From the NCBI RefSeq assembly GCF_000250675.2, contig NC_018681.1, positions 3,658,001-3,722,000 on the forward strand: DNA of 64,000 nucleotides, written 5' to 3'. The position numbers were made by a program, and so were the translations under genes. Below, piece after piece: positions 45,701 through 53,108 of the stretch. The stretch's first letter is position 1. Every line of letters begins with the position of its first letter. The notes beneath the pieces are model-generated. The model had not been told where the DNA came from, did not search any database, and saw only the letters and a program-made list of their open reading frames with translations. Origin of the DNA: Nocardia brasiliensis ATCC 700358. GTDB taxonomy: Bacteria; Actinomycetota; Actinomycetes; Mycobacteriales; Mycobacteriaceae.

Positions 45701-46255
45701 AGCATCCGCGGGGACGGTGTCCTGCACTTCCGGGCGACCTTGCTGCTGGCCGCGGCGGCGGAAACCGCACCGCACAAGGCGATTCCGAGCGGGTCGGCCA
45801 GTGACGCGAACATCTACCGGGACGGCATCCAGTTCCACGGTCCGGCGCTGCAAGGTCTGCGCATGGTGCGGGCCGCCTCGGACGACGCCATCGTGTTCGA
45901 TTGCGCGCTGCCCGCGGCGCGCGTAGCGAACGGCGCCTACGCGAGCCGGTTGCACGACCCGGTGCTCGCCGATCTGATCCTGCAGGGGCCGCCGGTGCTC
46001 GGGTACCGGCTGCTCGGCGCGGCGTGCCTGCCGCTCGGTGCCGGCCGCGTGGACTACTACGAGCCGCTGCCCGGCGACGAAAGTTTCGTGCTCATCGTGG
46101 ACAACCCGCGGGCCGGACGATTCGACGCACGCATCGATGCCACCGCGGTCACGGCGGACGGCACGGTGCTGCAACGTTTCTCGGATGTCACCGTGGTTAC
46201 CACGCCGGATTTGACAGAGAAGTTCCAGACCTCGGTGAGGAGGTGGATGGCATGA
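39725..46255 (+). CDS. PfaA-like iterative type I synthase (KS-AT-ACP-ACP-KR-DH)
   Basis: Multidomain enzyme of 2176 residues. Order seen: ketosynthase (about 8-470) with nucleophile C211 in DAACAASL and His in EAHATGTPVGDKTE and IGHTKGAAGT; acyltransferase (about 560-880) with S663 in GHSFGE; a helical linker (HLQTHRQFLDGQLDLARGL) as in PUFA synthases; two carrier domains with LGVDSIKRV (S1200 and S1315); ketoreductase (about 1590-1860) with FTSVAGLFGNTGQADYAAAN (Y1811); and a C-terminal dehydratase-like fold (HRIG, H1923). This matches PfaA of polyunsaturated-lipid synthases, which usually carry more ACPs. The GTG at 39725 follows GAGAGGA. Product unknown. Confidence 0.93.
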   Translation: MTDDRRLARNPIAIVGMSGLLPNAHNHREYWQNIVDGVDCTTEVPASRWRLDDYFDADPDAPDKTYSRRGAFLPDIEFDPLEFGLPPNQLEVTSTMQTLSLGVARDLLTDAGAVDSAWYDPGRTGVVLGTTGPVPLMHPLAARLSTPVLKEAARSVGLSDDDADAVADKFVAAFAPWEANSFPGLLANITAGRVANRLGLGGINCTVDAACAASLAALRTAIAELQDGRADMMITGGVDTENTIFIYLCFSKVGALSSSGQISPFSADANGTLLGEGITMLALRRLDDARRDGNRIYAVIRGLGSSSDGRAKSIYAPRAGGQRVALDRAYADAECSPADVALIEAHATGTPVGDKTELSALKGLLSEATSEARFAALGSVKSQIGHTKGAAGTASLMKLAFALHQKVLPGTINVAAPNAEIAPVDAPYYVNTRTRPWIRDPQRPIRRAAASAFGFGGTNFHVVLEEADSVRDQPVLHRTARAHLWHAADVAGLIDAVRSVEPVDGGDIPDDHPRIGFVSVDDENAEHLRALAVDELVRRPDAAAWDHPEGVYFRAAALPDRKVGALFAGQGSQYVDMGSDAALNHPAVGAAFDTANAAFAGAPVRLSSVVFPPPAFDEETAHEQETALRRTEFAQPAIGALSAGQFGALTGYGFRADGYLGHSFGELTALWAAGALGTDDFFGLARARGAAMTPAQGVAAGTMAALGASRETAGELLDGVDDVWICNHNAPDQVVIGGGTDGVAAVVARATERGLVTRALPVSGAFHTPYVAHAVDAFARATATVSIGVPDAPVYANTPGARYGGDVAANRQLLTEQLSKPVEFAAALTAMRESGCTVFVEFGPKQVLTALVRRTLGDDVIAIATDSGPIGNSDLALARAAVRLAVLGFGLHGINRHTAPAAVRHRPSRPMTVTISAPEYVPQTRRAAYAAALDDGYRVQAVAAQPDVPAAVPISAPVDTVVDRQPENTVVAPTFLEATETTVYQAAQPYDPGADALDSALHQHLQTHRQFLDGQLDLARGLAGVLGNGALDESTLRAVEAVKEHGVAISESHSRASEVLAQLAELESGFAPVARPAAPPRRVESTRQSAIESAPERRGLGAVESATVHAVSEPQRNGHAASTAVKAPVADAPGAVSAAAAAEAATPVVETSTPAPGTEGRVSTDALRQALQEVVAEKTGYPVEMVDPAMDLEADLGVDSIKRVQVIGALQERFPDLPNLGPEQLGTLRTLDQIADLLGAAEPAGQAERPSTADAGSNGVPAADTSPVAAQADTGEVNGEVLRRALQEVVAEKTGYPVEMVDPAMDLEADLGVDSIKRVQVIGALQERFPDLPSLGPEQLGTLRTLDQIVDELAPAVGGDVHPKAEAAAETPRHTVELSALPALDHAEGVYSGEARVALVDLAGGADADCAALDTALTALGWSVRRLNAAEATDVVRAEAVDVCVGVLSGGVTEWDAAQRVLTDAILLAGQAVPRLRQSGDRAAFVTVTRLDGGLGLRGRAAPVHALLGGVGGVVKTLAAEHPSLFCRALDVDPDVAPAKLAELVTAELFDPARDTLEVGIDAAGQRWTLVPSGYAPARSVSAVTPLDEQAPSVLTADDLLVVTGGARGVTATCVLALAARSEARFLLLGRSESTPEPEWAAGVAEADLKAAALRALAGSGAKPRDIERACAGVRAAREIRATLHELGSRAEYLAVDATDETAVRTALEPWRDTITGVVHGAGVLADSMITDKTSETITRVLNPKLTGLATILAALGCRASTAEPVSAVGLVGEAETAGAASAVHAAGGLRHLILFTSVAGLFGNTGQADYAAANEALSRFPASWRGAHPDCHVTAIDWGAWDGGMVTPELRQHFQDRGIALLAPEAGAAAFTEQFTVARADDAVVLIGPGNGLSGDSTVAPGVVRARRIVTGLTDDPIIQAHRIGEHIVLPATFGLGAMAGLAERALAGRTVVGARDFQVLKGLVFDRPVDELELEVLPGATTDGRTLVDASIRGDGVLHFRATLLLAAAAETAPHKAIPSGSASDANIYRDGIQFHGPALQGLRMVRAASDDAIVFDCALPAARVANGAYASRLHDPVLADLILQGPPVLGYRLLGAACLPLGAGRVDYYEPLPGDESFVLIVDNPRAGRFDARIDATAVTADGTVLQRFSDVTVVTTPDLTEKFQTSVRRWMA
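43274..43717 (+). repeat. Near-identical tandem ACP coding segments
   Basis: Bases 43274-43372 and 43619-43717 (offset 345, a whole number of codons) agree at 98 of 99 positions, the only change being at 43333. The flanks diverge more. This indicates recent duplication or ongoing gene conversion between the two carrier domains. Confidence 0.9.
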
Positions 46256-48273
46256 CAGTGCTGGAATTCGACGGCATACCGTTCGATCGAACGGGTACGG
46301 GTATCGCCGCGCAAGCCGCCCCGCACGACAGCGCGGCGGTGGCCGGTGACAGTGCATCGCACACCACGGCGGGGAATCCGTTGCGCGACGGGGACGGCGA
46401 TTCCCGCCCACCACGACTCATGCAGCCGCTGAGCGAAATCCGCGCGGGGGTAGTGACTGCTCATCGCGCGGCACTCGCCGCCCAGGTGGCTTTGCAGCGT
46501 GCAGCGTGGCAGCGGGCCGTTTCATCCGAGGCTCATGGCCGCAGCGGGTCCGGGCTTGCCCGGAAACATGATTCGGCGGCGGCACCGGCAGGTGCCGGTG
46601 TGCAACCGTCCGCCGATCAAGTAACTCCCGCAGCACCGGAGCCGGCCTTCAAGCCGTTGGCGCGGACCCGGCGCACCGCCCTGGACCGAGACGCGTTGCA
46701 GCGACTCACCGACGGCGACCTGGTCGGGGTGTTCGGCACGGCTTACCACCGCCACGGGGTCGACTCCGCAGCCCGGCTCGCCGCCGGACAGCCGCTGGCG
46801 CTGACCGGAGTGACCGCCATCGAATTGCGCGGCGGTACCGGGAAAGGCCGTCTCGCCGCCACTTTCGACGGCGACCCGCACGCGGCGGCAGTGCAGGCGG
46901 CCGAGTTGTTCGCGCTGTTCACCGGGATGCACCTGTGCCTGTCGGGCAGCACGCTCGCGGCCGCACCGGTGCGCGGCCGCGCCGAGCGTGCGGCGGGCAC
47001 ACTCGAACTCCTTGTCACCGACATCGATCTGATCCCGCGTCCGTACGTCACCGCTACGGTGGCTTTCGCGGGCGCGCAAGCGGACTCGCTGGTCACCGTC
47101 TCCGTCGTCGAGCCCGTCGGCGCCGCCGTCGGTCCCGGCGCGGCCGCCCCGGGCACACTGCTGAACGAATTCCACATGACGCATCTGTCCCGCGGCGATC
47201 AAAGCATCGCCATGGGACCGGAATTCGCGGAGTACACCGGCGTGCGCGCCACCCGGCTGCCCACCGGCGGTCTGCTGTTGGTCGACCGCGTGCTCGAATT
47301 CGACGGTGCTCGTGGACGTTTGGACAATGCCGCCTACACCAGCGAATACGATTCGCCGGCGGACTCCTGGTACTACGGCGACACCGCCAACGATTCGATG
47401 CCGCATTTCGTCTATATGGAGACCTCGTTGCAGGCGGCGCTGCTGATGGGGTATTACGCGGGGCCGACGCTCACTCAGCCGGGTGTCACGTTGAGCCTGC
47501 GCAACCTGGGCGGCGCGGCGACGGTACTGCGGCAGGTCGACCTGCGGGACAAGACGATCGAGCAGTCCTCCCGGCTGCTGTCGACCACCATCCTGCCCGG
47601 ATCGTCGTTGCAGACCTTCGATTACACGCTGAGTGTGGACGGTGCGCCGTTCTACATCGGTGAGACCATGTTCGGCTACTTCAGCGACGAGGCGCTAGCG
47701 AACCAGACCGGACTCGACGCGGGACGGACCGCGCCGACCTGGCTGGACGAACACGCGGACGCGGCCGTCCGGCGGATCGACGTGGCCGCTCGCCGGGCCG
47801 ACCCGCGGGCGTCGCTGTGTGCGCGGCGGACCCTGGCACTCATCGACGAGATCGATGTGGTCGACGGCGGCGGGAAATACGATGCGGGATATCTGCATTC
47901 ACTGCGCGCGATCGACGGGTCGGACTGGTACTTCGAGCGGCACTTCCATCTCGATCCGGTGATCCCCGGGTCGCTGGGGGTCGAGTCGGTCGTGCACGCG
48001 CTCCAGGAGTGGCTGCTCGACGCGGGCTACGCGGAGGGCATGCGCGACCCGGTGTTTCGTATCCCCGCCGATATCGCCTTCAGCTGGCGCTACCGCGGGC
48101 AGTTCCTGCCGACCGACGGCACGGTCGAGTTGGAGGCGCACATCAAGGAGATCCGGCGCGGCCCGCGCGGGGTCACCGTTATCGCGGACGGGTCGCTGTG
48201 GAAGCCGGGCTTGCGGATCTACGAATTGCTCGACCTCGCGGTCGAACTCGTCGAGCGGGAGGACGAACAGTGA
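46252..48273 (+). CDS. PfaC-like double-dehydratase subunit without KS-CLF
   Basis: Protein of 673 residues coupled to the synthase by an ATGA overlap, with GAGGAGG upstream. Residues 1-130 are low-complexity with a helical stretch (AGVVTAHRAALAAQVALQRA). Two FabA-like hotdog regions follow: the first contains SMPHFVYMETSLQAALLMGYY, the second has the active-site pattern WYFERHFHLDPVIPGSLGVES with His564. This is the C-terminal half of PfaC; the ketosynthase and chain-length-factor half is absent. It should dehydrate and possibly isomerise beta-hydroxyacyl chains held on the ACPs. Confidence 0.85.
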   Translation: MTVLEFDGIPFDRTGTGIAAQAAPHDSAAVAGDSASHTTAGNPLRDGDGDSRPPRLMQPLSEIRAGVVTAHRAALAAQVALQRAAWQRAVSSEAHGRSGSGLARKHDSAAAPAGAGVQPSADQVTPAAPEPAFKPLARTRRTALDRDALQRLTDGDLVGVFGTAYHRHGVDSAARLAAGQPLALTGVTAIELRGGTGKGRLAATFDGDPHAAAVQAAELFALFTGMHLCLSGSTLAAAPVRGRAERAAGTLELLVTDIDLIPRPYVTATVAFAGAQADSLVTVSVVEPVGAAVGPGAAAPGTLLNEFHMTHLSRGDQSIAMGPEFAEYTGVRATRLPTGGLLLVDRVLEFDGARGRLDNAAYTSEYDSPADSWYYGDTANDSMPHFVYMETSLQAALLMGYYAGPTLTQPGVTLSLRNLGGAATVLRQVDLRDKTIEQSSRLLSTTILPGSSLQTFDYTLSVDGAPFYIGETMFGYFSDEALANQTGLDAGRTAPTWLDEHADAAVRRIDVAARRADPRASLCARRTLALIDEIDVVDGGGKYDAGYLHSLRAIDGSDWYFERHFHLDPVIPGSLGVESVVHALQEWLLDAGYAEGMRDPVFRIPADIAFSWRYRGQFLPTDGTVELEAHIKEIRRGPRGVTVIADGSLWKPGLRIYELLDLAVELVEREDEQ

Positions 48274-49826
48274 CCGCATCGCGGACCGGTGTAGTCGCGG
48301 CGAGCGCCGCGGAGATCGCGGCGCTGCTGCTCGACGTGCGACGACCGTGCTGGATCGTGCGCCACGACGGCAGGGTGGGGGCGACGTCGGACGAGAGCGT
48401 AGCGGCCGGTGCGCAGGTGCTCGCCGCCGTCGCGCCGCTGCCGCCGGAACTACTGGGCGACAGGCGTTTCGCCGCCGCCCACGGCGTCCGTGCCGCCTAT
48501 GCGGCGGGGGCCATGGCCAACGGTATCGCCTCGCCCGCATTGGTTTCGGCGATGGCGCGAGCAGGCTATCTGGCCTCGTACGGTGCCGCGGGCGTCACCC
48601 CCGCCGCCGTGGACTCGGCTCTCGGCGAGCTGACTCGCACACTGGACGGTAAACCGTTCGCCTGCAACCTGATCCACAGTCCGTCGGAGCCGGCGCTGGA
48701 GCGGGCGATCGTCGACTCTTGTCTGCGGCATCGGGTGCGTTGCGTGGAGGCCTCGGCGTTCATGGGGCTGACCGCGGAAGTGGTGCGCTACCGGGTGGCC
48801 GGGCTCGGGGTGGACCGGCAAGGGCGGGTCGAGGTCCGGAACCGGTTGATCGCGAAGGTATCCCGGGTCGAGGTCGCCGAGCCGTTCCTGCGGCCCGCAC
48901 CGGCGCATCTGCTGCGCGGCTTGGTCGAAGCGGGCGACGTGACGGCCGAGCAGGCGCGGTTGGCCGAACAGGTGCCGATGGCCGACGACATCACGGCCGA
49001 GGCCGATTCGGGCGGGCACACCGACCGCAGGCCGCTGCTGGTGCTGTTGCCGGAAATCATCGCGGCGCGGGATCGGAGCACACTGCCCGCGGCGGCCGCC
49101 GTACGGATCGGCGCGGCGGGCGGCATCGGCACACCGGCGGCCGCGGCGGCCGCGTTCGCGCTGGGCGCGGCCTATGTGGTGACCGGCTCGATCAATCAGG
49201 CGACCCGGGAAGCCGCCCAGTGCGCGACCACGAAACAGCTACTCGCCCAGGCGGATTTCGCAGACTGCACGATGGCGCCCTCGTCGGACATGTTCGAACT
49301 CGGTGTGCAGGTGCAAGTGTTACGTCGCGGCACCATGTTCGCGGCCAGGGCGCAGCGGTTGTACGACACCTATCGTTCCTACCCCGGGATCGACGATATT
49401 CCTGCGGCATTGCGGCGCGACCTCGAGACGACGCTGTTCCGGCGGCCGCTGGACGCGGTCTGGCAGGACTGCGTCGCCTACTTCACCGAGCGCGATCCGG
49501 CACAGCTCGGCGGTGCCGCCGAAGACCCCAAGCGGAAGATGGCGCTGGTGTTCCGGTGGTATCTGGGCCTGTCTTCCGGGTGGAGTATCCGTGGCGAAGC
49601 CGACCGCGTCGCCGACTATCAGGTGTGGTGCGGGCCCGCCATGGGCGGGTTCAACAACTGGGTCGCGGGGACGTATCTGGCGGCGCTGAACAACCGGCAT
49701 GTCGCCGACATCGCCGATCAGATGATGCTCGGCGCGGCCTTTCTGACCCGGGTCGCGCAGCTGCGGACCGCGGGTGTGCGGTTGCCCGCCGCGTGCACCC
49801 GGTTCGTGCCCCGGCCGCCGGCGTAA
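48270..49826 (+). CDS. PfaD-like trans-acting enoyl reductase
   Basis: FMN enzyme of 518 residues of the PfaD/nitronate-monooxygenase-related family, reducing enoyl intermediates of the synthase in trans. A small N-terminal region (about 1-75) precedes the TIM barrel, where HGVRAAYAAGAMANGIASPALVSAMARAGYLASYGAAG, VRIGAAGGIGTPAAAAAAFALGA and YVVTGSINQATREA mark the flavin site. Start GTG 48270 overlaps the dehydratase stop (GTGA). The family is diagnostic for PUFA-type and some trans-ER polyketide systems. Confidence 0.92.
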   Translation: MTASRTGVVAASAAEIAALLLDVRRPCWIVRHDGRVGATSDESVAAGAQVLAAVAPLPPELLGDRRFAAAHGVRAAYAAGAMANGIASPALVSAMARAGYLASYGAAGVTPAAVDSALGELTRTLDGKPFACNLIHSPSEPALERAIVDSCLRHRVRCVEASAFMGLTAEVVRYRVAGLGVDRQGRVEVRNRLIAKVSRVEVAEPFLRPAPAHLLRGLVEAGDVTAEQARLAEQVPMADDITAEADSGGHTDRRPLLVLLPEIIAARDRSTLPAAAAVRIGAAGGIGTPAAAAAAFALGAAYVVTGSINQATREAAQCATTKQLLAQADFADCTMAPSSDMFELGVQVQVLRRGTMFAARAQRLYDTYRSYPGIDDIPAALRRDLETTLFRRPLDAVWQDCVAYFTERDPAQLGGAAEDPKRKMALVFRWYLGLSSGWSIRGEADRVADYQVWCGPAMGGFNNWVAGTYLAALNNRHVADIADQMMLGAAFLTRVAQLRTAGVRLPAACTRFVPRPPA

Positions 49827-49843
49827 CCCGCTGATCAGCGGGT
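49826..49843. terminator. Perfect palindrome at the end of the synthase operon
   Basis: ACCCGCTGATCAGCGGGT is an 18-bp perfect palindrome beginning on the last base of the pfaD-like stop codon. A second inverted repeat (CGGGTAC 49839-49845 with GTACCCG 49852-49858) overlaps it. Termination or partial read-through before the desaturase is plausible. Confidence 0.5.
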
Positions 49844-49887
49844 ACGCCGCGGTACCCGGCAAGGTGGGGACGGCGGTTGATTTGGCA

Positions 49888-49903
49888 CCTACGGATCCGT
49901 AGG
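49888..49903. promoter_or_regulatory. Palindromic candidate operator before the desaturase
   Basis: CCTACGGATCCGTAGG is a perfect 16-bp palindrome 77 bp upstream of the desaturase start. Its position suits an operator. No cognate regulator can be named. Confidence 0.45.
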
Positions 49904-49979
49904 CTCGCTGAGGTTGTCGCGCGGACGGTGCGATCCGTCCGCGTCCCGGGTGAGCCGAAACGTCTGAGGGGAAACACAT

Positions 49980-50984
49980 ATGGGGCGTCATCTGACCCAG
50001 CTGGAGCTGCTCATCGAGCTCGAGCCGGTGGCCGCGGCGAATGTCGACCGGCACCTGTCGATGACGAAGGACTGGCACCCGCACGACTACGTGCCGTGGG
50101 ACGAAGGACGCAACTTCGCCGCGCTGGGCGGCGTCGACTGGGATCCGGAGCAGTCGCGGCTATCGGACGTGGCCAAGGCGGCCATGATCACCAACCTGCT
50201 CACCGAGGACAACCTGCCGTCCTATCACCGGGTGATCGCCGAGAACTTCTCCCAGGACGGCGCCTGGGGCACCTGGGTGGGCCGCTGGACCGCCGAGGAG
50301 AACCGGCACGGCATCGTGATGCGGGACTACCTGGTGGTCAGCCGCGGCGTGGACCCGGTCGAACTGGAACACGCCAGGATGGCGGCGATGACGACCGGGT
50401 TCGACCCGCTGGCCGTCGCCGAGCGCCGCGAGGTCGACCCGGATGTGGTGCCGAACGCCGGCTTCCTGCTCGGTGTCGCCTACGTGACGTTCCAGGAACT
50501 CGCGACCCGGCTCAGCCACCGCAACACCGGACGGGTGTGCAACGACCCCATCGCGGACAAGATGCTGCAGCGCATCGCCGCCGACGAGAACCTGCACATG
50601 ATCTTCTACCGGAACATGTGCGGCGCGGCGCTGGACCTGGTGCCGGATCAGGCGCTCGAAGCGATCACGCTCACGCTGATGAACTTCCAGATGCCGGGCG
50701 CGGAGAACCCGAACTTCCGCCGCTACGGCGCGCTGATGGCCAAACACGGCATCTACGACATGCGCCAGCACCTCGAAGACGTGATCATGCCGGTGCTGCG
50801 GATCTGGAAAGTGTTCGAGCGCAACGACTTCACCGCTCGCGGCGAGCAGACGCGCGAGCAGCTCGCGGCTTTCCTCGCGAAGTACGAGAGCGACATGCTG
50901 AAGTTCGAGGAACGCCGCGACCGGATCGCCGCGCGCCAGGCCGCCAAACGGGACTCCGCACCATTGACCACCACCGTGGTCTGA
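49980..50984 (+). CDS. Acyl-ACP desaturase (DesA-like, soluble di-iron)
   Basis: Ferritin-like di-iron enzyme of 334 residues that introduces a cis double bond into ACP-bound acyl chains. The two iron-binding helices carry TAEENRHGIVMRDYL and AADENLHMIFYRN, the paired ExxH motifs, and an earlier Glu lies in LLTEDNLPSYH. The ATG at 49980 follows GAGGGG. It is co-oriented with the Pfa-like genes but separated by 153 bp with two palindromes, so it may be a separate unit acting on general fatty acids or on the cluster product. Confidence 0.9.
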   Translation: MGRHLTQLELLIELEPVAAANVDRHLSMTKDWHPHDYVPWDEGRNFAALGGVDWDPEQSRLSDVAKAAMITNLLTEDNLPSYHRVIAENFSQDGAWGTWVGRWTAEENRHGIVMRDYLVVSRGVDPVELEHARMAAMTTGFDPLAVAERREVDPDVVPNAGFLLGVAYVTFQELATRLSHRNTGRVCNDPIADKMLQRIAADENLHMIFYRNMCGAALDLVPDQALEAITLTLMNFQMPGAENPNFRRYGALMAKHGIYDMRQHLEDVIMPVLRIWKVFERNDFTARGEQTREQLAAFLAKYESDMLKFEERRDRIAARQAAKRDSAPLTTTVV

Positions 50985-50997
50985 GCGGGTCACGACA

Positions 50998-51027
50998 CCC
51001 GTACCCGGTGCGGACGCCGGGTACGGG
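50998..51027. terminator. Bidirectional hairpin terminator
   Basis: Perfect 11-bp arms (CCCGTACCCGG at 50998-51008, complement 51017-51027), 8-nt loop, between the convergent desaturase and DUF998 genes. It marks the right end of the lipid cluster. Confidence 0.7.
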
Positions 51028-51045
51028 CTGAGTGCGGCCGACGGA

Positions 51046-51735
51046 TCAGTCTCGGTCGGCCCGCTGGGCGAGCCGGGGGAGCGCGGCGAGGACGACGACA
51101 CCGGTCAGGATCCGCCAGAGCACGAACGGATCGATCGCCAGGCGTTCGGCCGCACCGGCGCCCAGGCCGAGATGATCGGTGGCGAGGCTGGCGATCATGC
51201 CGAACACGGTGACGACGATCAGCGCGACGGTGGCGAACGCGAACGCCCGATGCCGCCGATAGAGCCAGGCGATGACGATCATGATCGCGAGACCGGTCGC
51301 CAGCTCCACGATCGCCCCGGTGGGGTGCAGGACGGCGCGCGCCCGGCTGCCACCGGGAACCTCGTCCGCGCTCCCCGGAAAGAGGCCGACGAGCACGATG
51401 GCGACGCAATTGACCAGGGCCAGGAGGGGAACAGCCCGTCCGAGAAGGGTTTTCGGTAACAGCGGCGTCAGGCACCACGCCGCCCCGAGGACGAGCACAC
51501 CGAGCAGCACGAACTCGGCCGACATCACCGCGTGCCACGGCGAGCAGATGTACCGCGACGGCACCAACCCGTACTGCCCCATGTCGCCGAGACATTCGGG
51601 CACCCCGAGGTCGCTGATCATGTTGCCGGCCCAGCCGTACCCGGGCTCGGCCCAGCGCGCCGCCACCACCGCCTGCACGAGGTAGTAGGACACCGTCAGG
51701 ATCAGCAGCGCCGCACCGGCTTTCAGCCGCCTCAT
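51046..51735 (-). CDS. DUF998-family membrane protein
   Basis: Integral membrane protein of 229 residues with about six helices. The first helix (AALLILTVSYYLVQAVVAA) is followed by an outside loop with GNMISDLGVPECLG and a YICSPWHAVMSAEF segment, the typical DUF998 opening; ATDHLGLGAGAAERLAIDP lies before the last helix. The role of DUF998 is not established. Its ATG at 51735 overlaps the TGA of the lipase gene, so it is coupled to it. Confidence 0.85.
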   Translation of the reverse strand: MRRLKAGAALLILTVSYYLVQAVVAARWAEPGYGWAGNMISDLGVPECLGDMGQYGLVPSRYICSPWHAVMSAEFVLLGVLVLGAAWCLTPLLPKTLLGRAVPLLALVNCVAIVLVGLFPGSADEVPGGSRARAVLHPTGAIVELATGLAIMIVIAWLYRRHRAFAFATVALIVVTVFGMIASLATDHLGLGAGAAERLAIDPFVLWRILTGVVVLAALPRLAQRADRD

Positions 51736-52907
51736 CGGCGACACGTCGTGGCCGGGGCGGGCTGTGCCGCGAAGCGGTCGTTGATCCACGCGGTCACGGA
51801 CTCGCCGCGGGCCCGCCACGCCTCGTGTCCGCCGGGTAGCACGTTGTCCACCAGATTCGTGCCGAGCGAGCACATGTCGGCGACCGCCTGGTTGGTCCAC
51901 GCGGTGCTGACCAGATCGTCGTTGTCGCCGCGGGAGATGAAGGTCGGAATGTCGGTGGCCGCCTTGGGCAGGTTGCCGCCGGCTTCGTAATCGGCCAGTG
52001 CGCGCCGCGCCGCGTCGTCGACGAACTGCGCGGCAGCGGGCGTGGCGGCCTGACCGATGGCCAGGTCCTTCAGCGTGGTCTGCCCGGTGCAGAGCCCTTC
52101 CAGCCGCGGTGCGGCGGTGAGCAGCGGACCGTGCAGCACCTTGTCGAACGAATAGTCCGGGTCGCTGTAGCGGACCGCCGACACCAGATAGGGCAGCATC
52201 ATGTACTGCCCGACCGTCAGCGTCCTCGTCTCCGCGGCCTGTGCCAGTTCGCTGCGCAACGCCGGCGACAACAGCACATCCCCGATGATCTCGAGCTCCG
52301 GTGCGTAGGTCGCGGCCGTCTCCGCCGCGGACTCGGTGGCCCGCCCGCCCTGCGAAAGCCCCACCAGGACCACCTTTTTCGTCAACGGCAGGTCGAGTTG
52401 CCGGACCGCCCGGACGGAGTCGAGCACGTCGTACCCGGACGACTCGGCATGCAGGTACGGTGCCGCACCCGGCCCGTCGAGCCCCTGATAGTTGGTCATC
52501 ACCACCGCCTTGCGGGCGTCGAGCAGGTTGGCGACGGTGACGTCGTTGCCGAACAGCGCCGGCGAGTTCGTGGGCGCGCAGTCACTGACCACGCCCGCGG
52601 TGCCGTGCGCGTACGCGACCAACGGCCAACCGCCCTCCGGCGCGGTGCCTTTCGGCAAATACACCGCGCCCGACACCTCGATGGGCGATTTGTCCGGTGC
52701 GGTGGATATGTAGCGGAAATAGGTGGCCGAGGCGGCCGCCGCGGCGATCGTGGGACCGCCGTTGGTGAGCGGCCGCTGGGCGAGCAACGTGCCCGGCCGC
52801 GGCGGGGGGTCCGGCTCCGCGTCGTTCGAGGCCGAGCCGCAGCTCGCGGCCAGCAGCACCGCGGTCGCGGTCAGGGAAACCCACGTCAGTGCCCTTTTCG
52901 GTCGCAC
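51732..52907 (-). CDS. Secreted lipase family protein (lipoprotein)
   Basis: Alpha/beta-hydrolase of 391 residues of the secretory lipase type. The GTG at 52907 is preferred to one at 52997 because AAGGAG and AGGAAC precede it and it places the signal correctly (LTWVSLTATAVLLAAS then C, a lipobox). AYAHGTAGV forms the oxyanion region, VGLSQGGRA holds the nucleophile Ser, and ISRGDNDDLV and GGHEAW hold Asp and His. Two Cys pairs probably form disulfides. It likely cleaves acylglycerols or esters at the cell surface. Confidence 0.85.
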   Translation of the reverse strand: MRPKRALTWVSLTATAVLLAASCGSASNDAEPDPPPRPGTLLAQRPLTNGGPTIAAAAASATYFRYISTAPDKSPIEVSGAVYLPKGTAPEGGWPLVAYAHGTAGVVSDCAPTNSPALFGNDVTVANLLDARKAVVMTNYQGLDGPGAAPYLHAESSGYDVLDSVRAVRQLDLPLTKKVVLVGLSQGGRATESAAETAATYAPELEIIGDVLLSPALRSELAQAAETRTLTVGQYMMLPYLVSAVRYSDPDYSFDKVLHGPLLTAAPRLEGLCTGQTTLKDLAIGQAATPAAAQFVDDAARRALADYEAGGNLPKAATDIPTFISRGDNDDLVSTAWTNQAVADMCSLGTNLVDNVLPGGHEAWRARGESVTAWINDRFAAQPAPATTCRR

Positions 52908-53108
52908 GTTCCTGTTGCTCCTTCGATTCTGCTGCGCACCGTCGGTCGAACCCGTATCCAGCAAGATCAGGATGTCCTGTGATCGCCGTCTCCGCACGCG
53001 TCAGTGAGCGGAATCTCAACCTCGGCACCAATTCGTAACCCGCAGCGGCTGGTGCGTGCAGCCGGACTTCAGTGAGTTACGGCTGTGCTTATCGAAGAAC
53101 CCTGCGCG

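Noticed and set aside
39725..49826. Enediyne-type iterative PKS
   Set aside because: Tandem ACPs with LGVDSIKRV, a separate FabA-like dehydratase protein and a PfaD-like reductase fit the PUFA-synthase family; no enediyne cassette partners are present.
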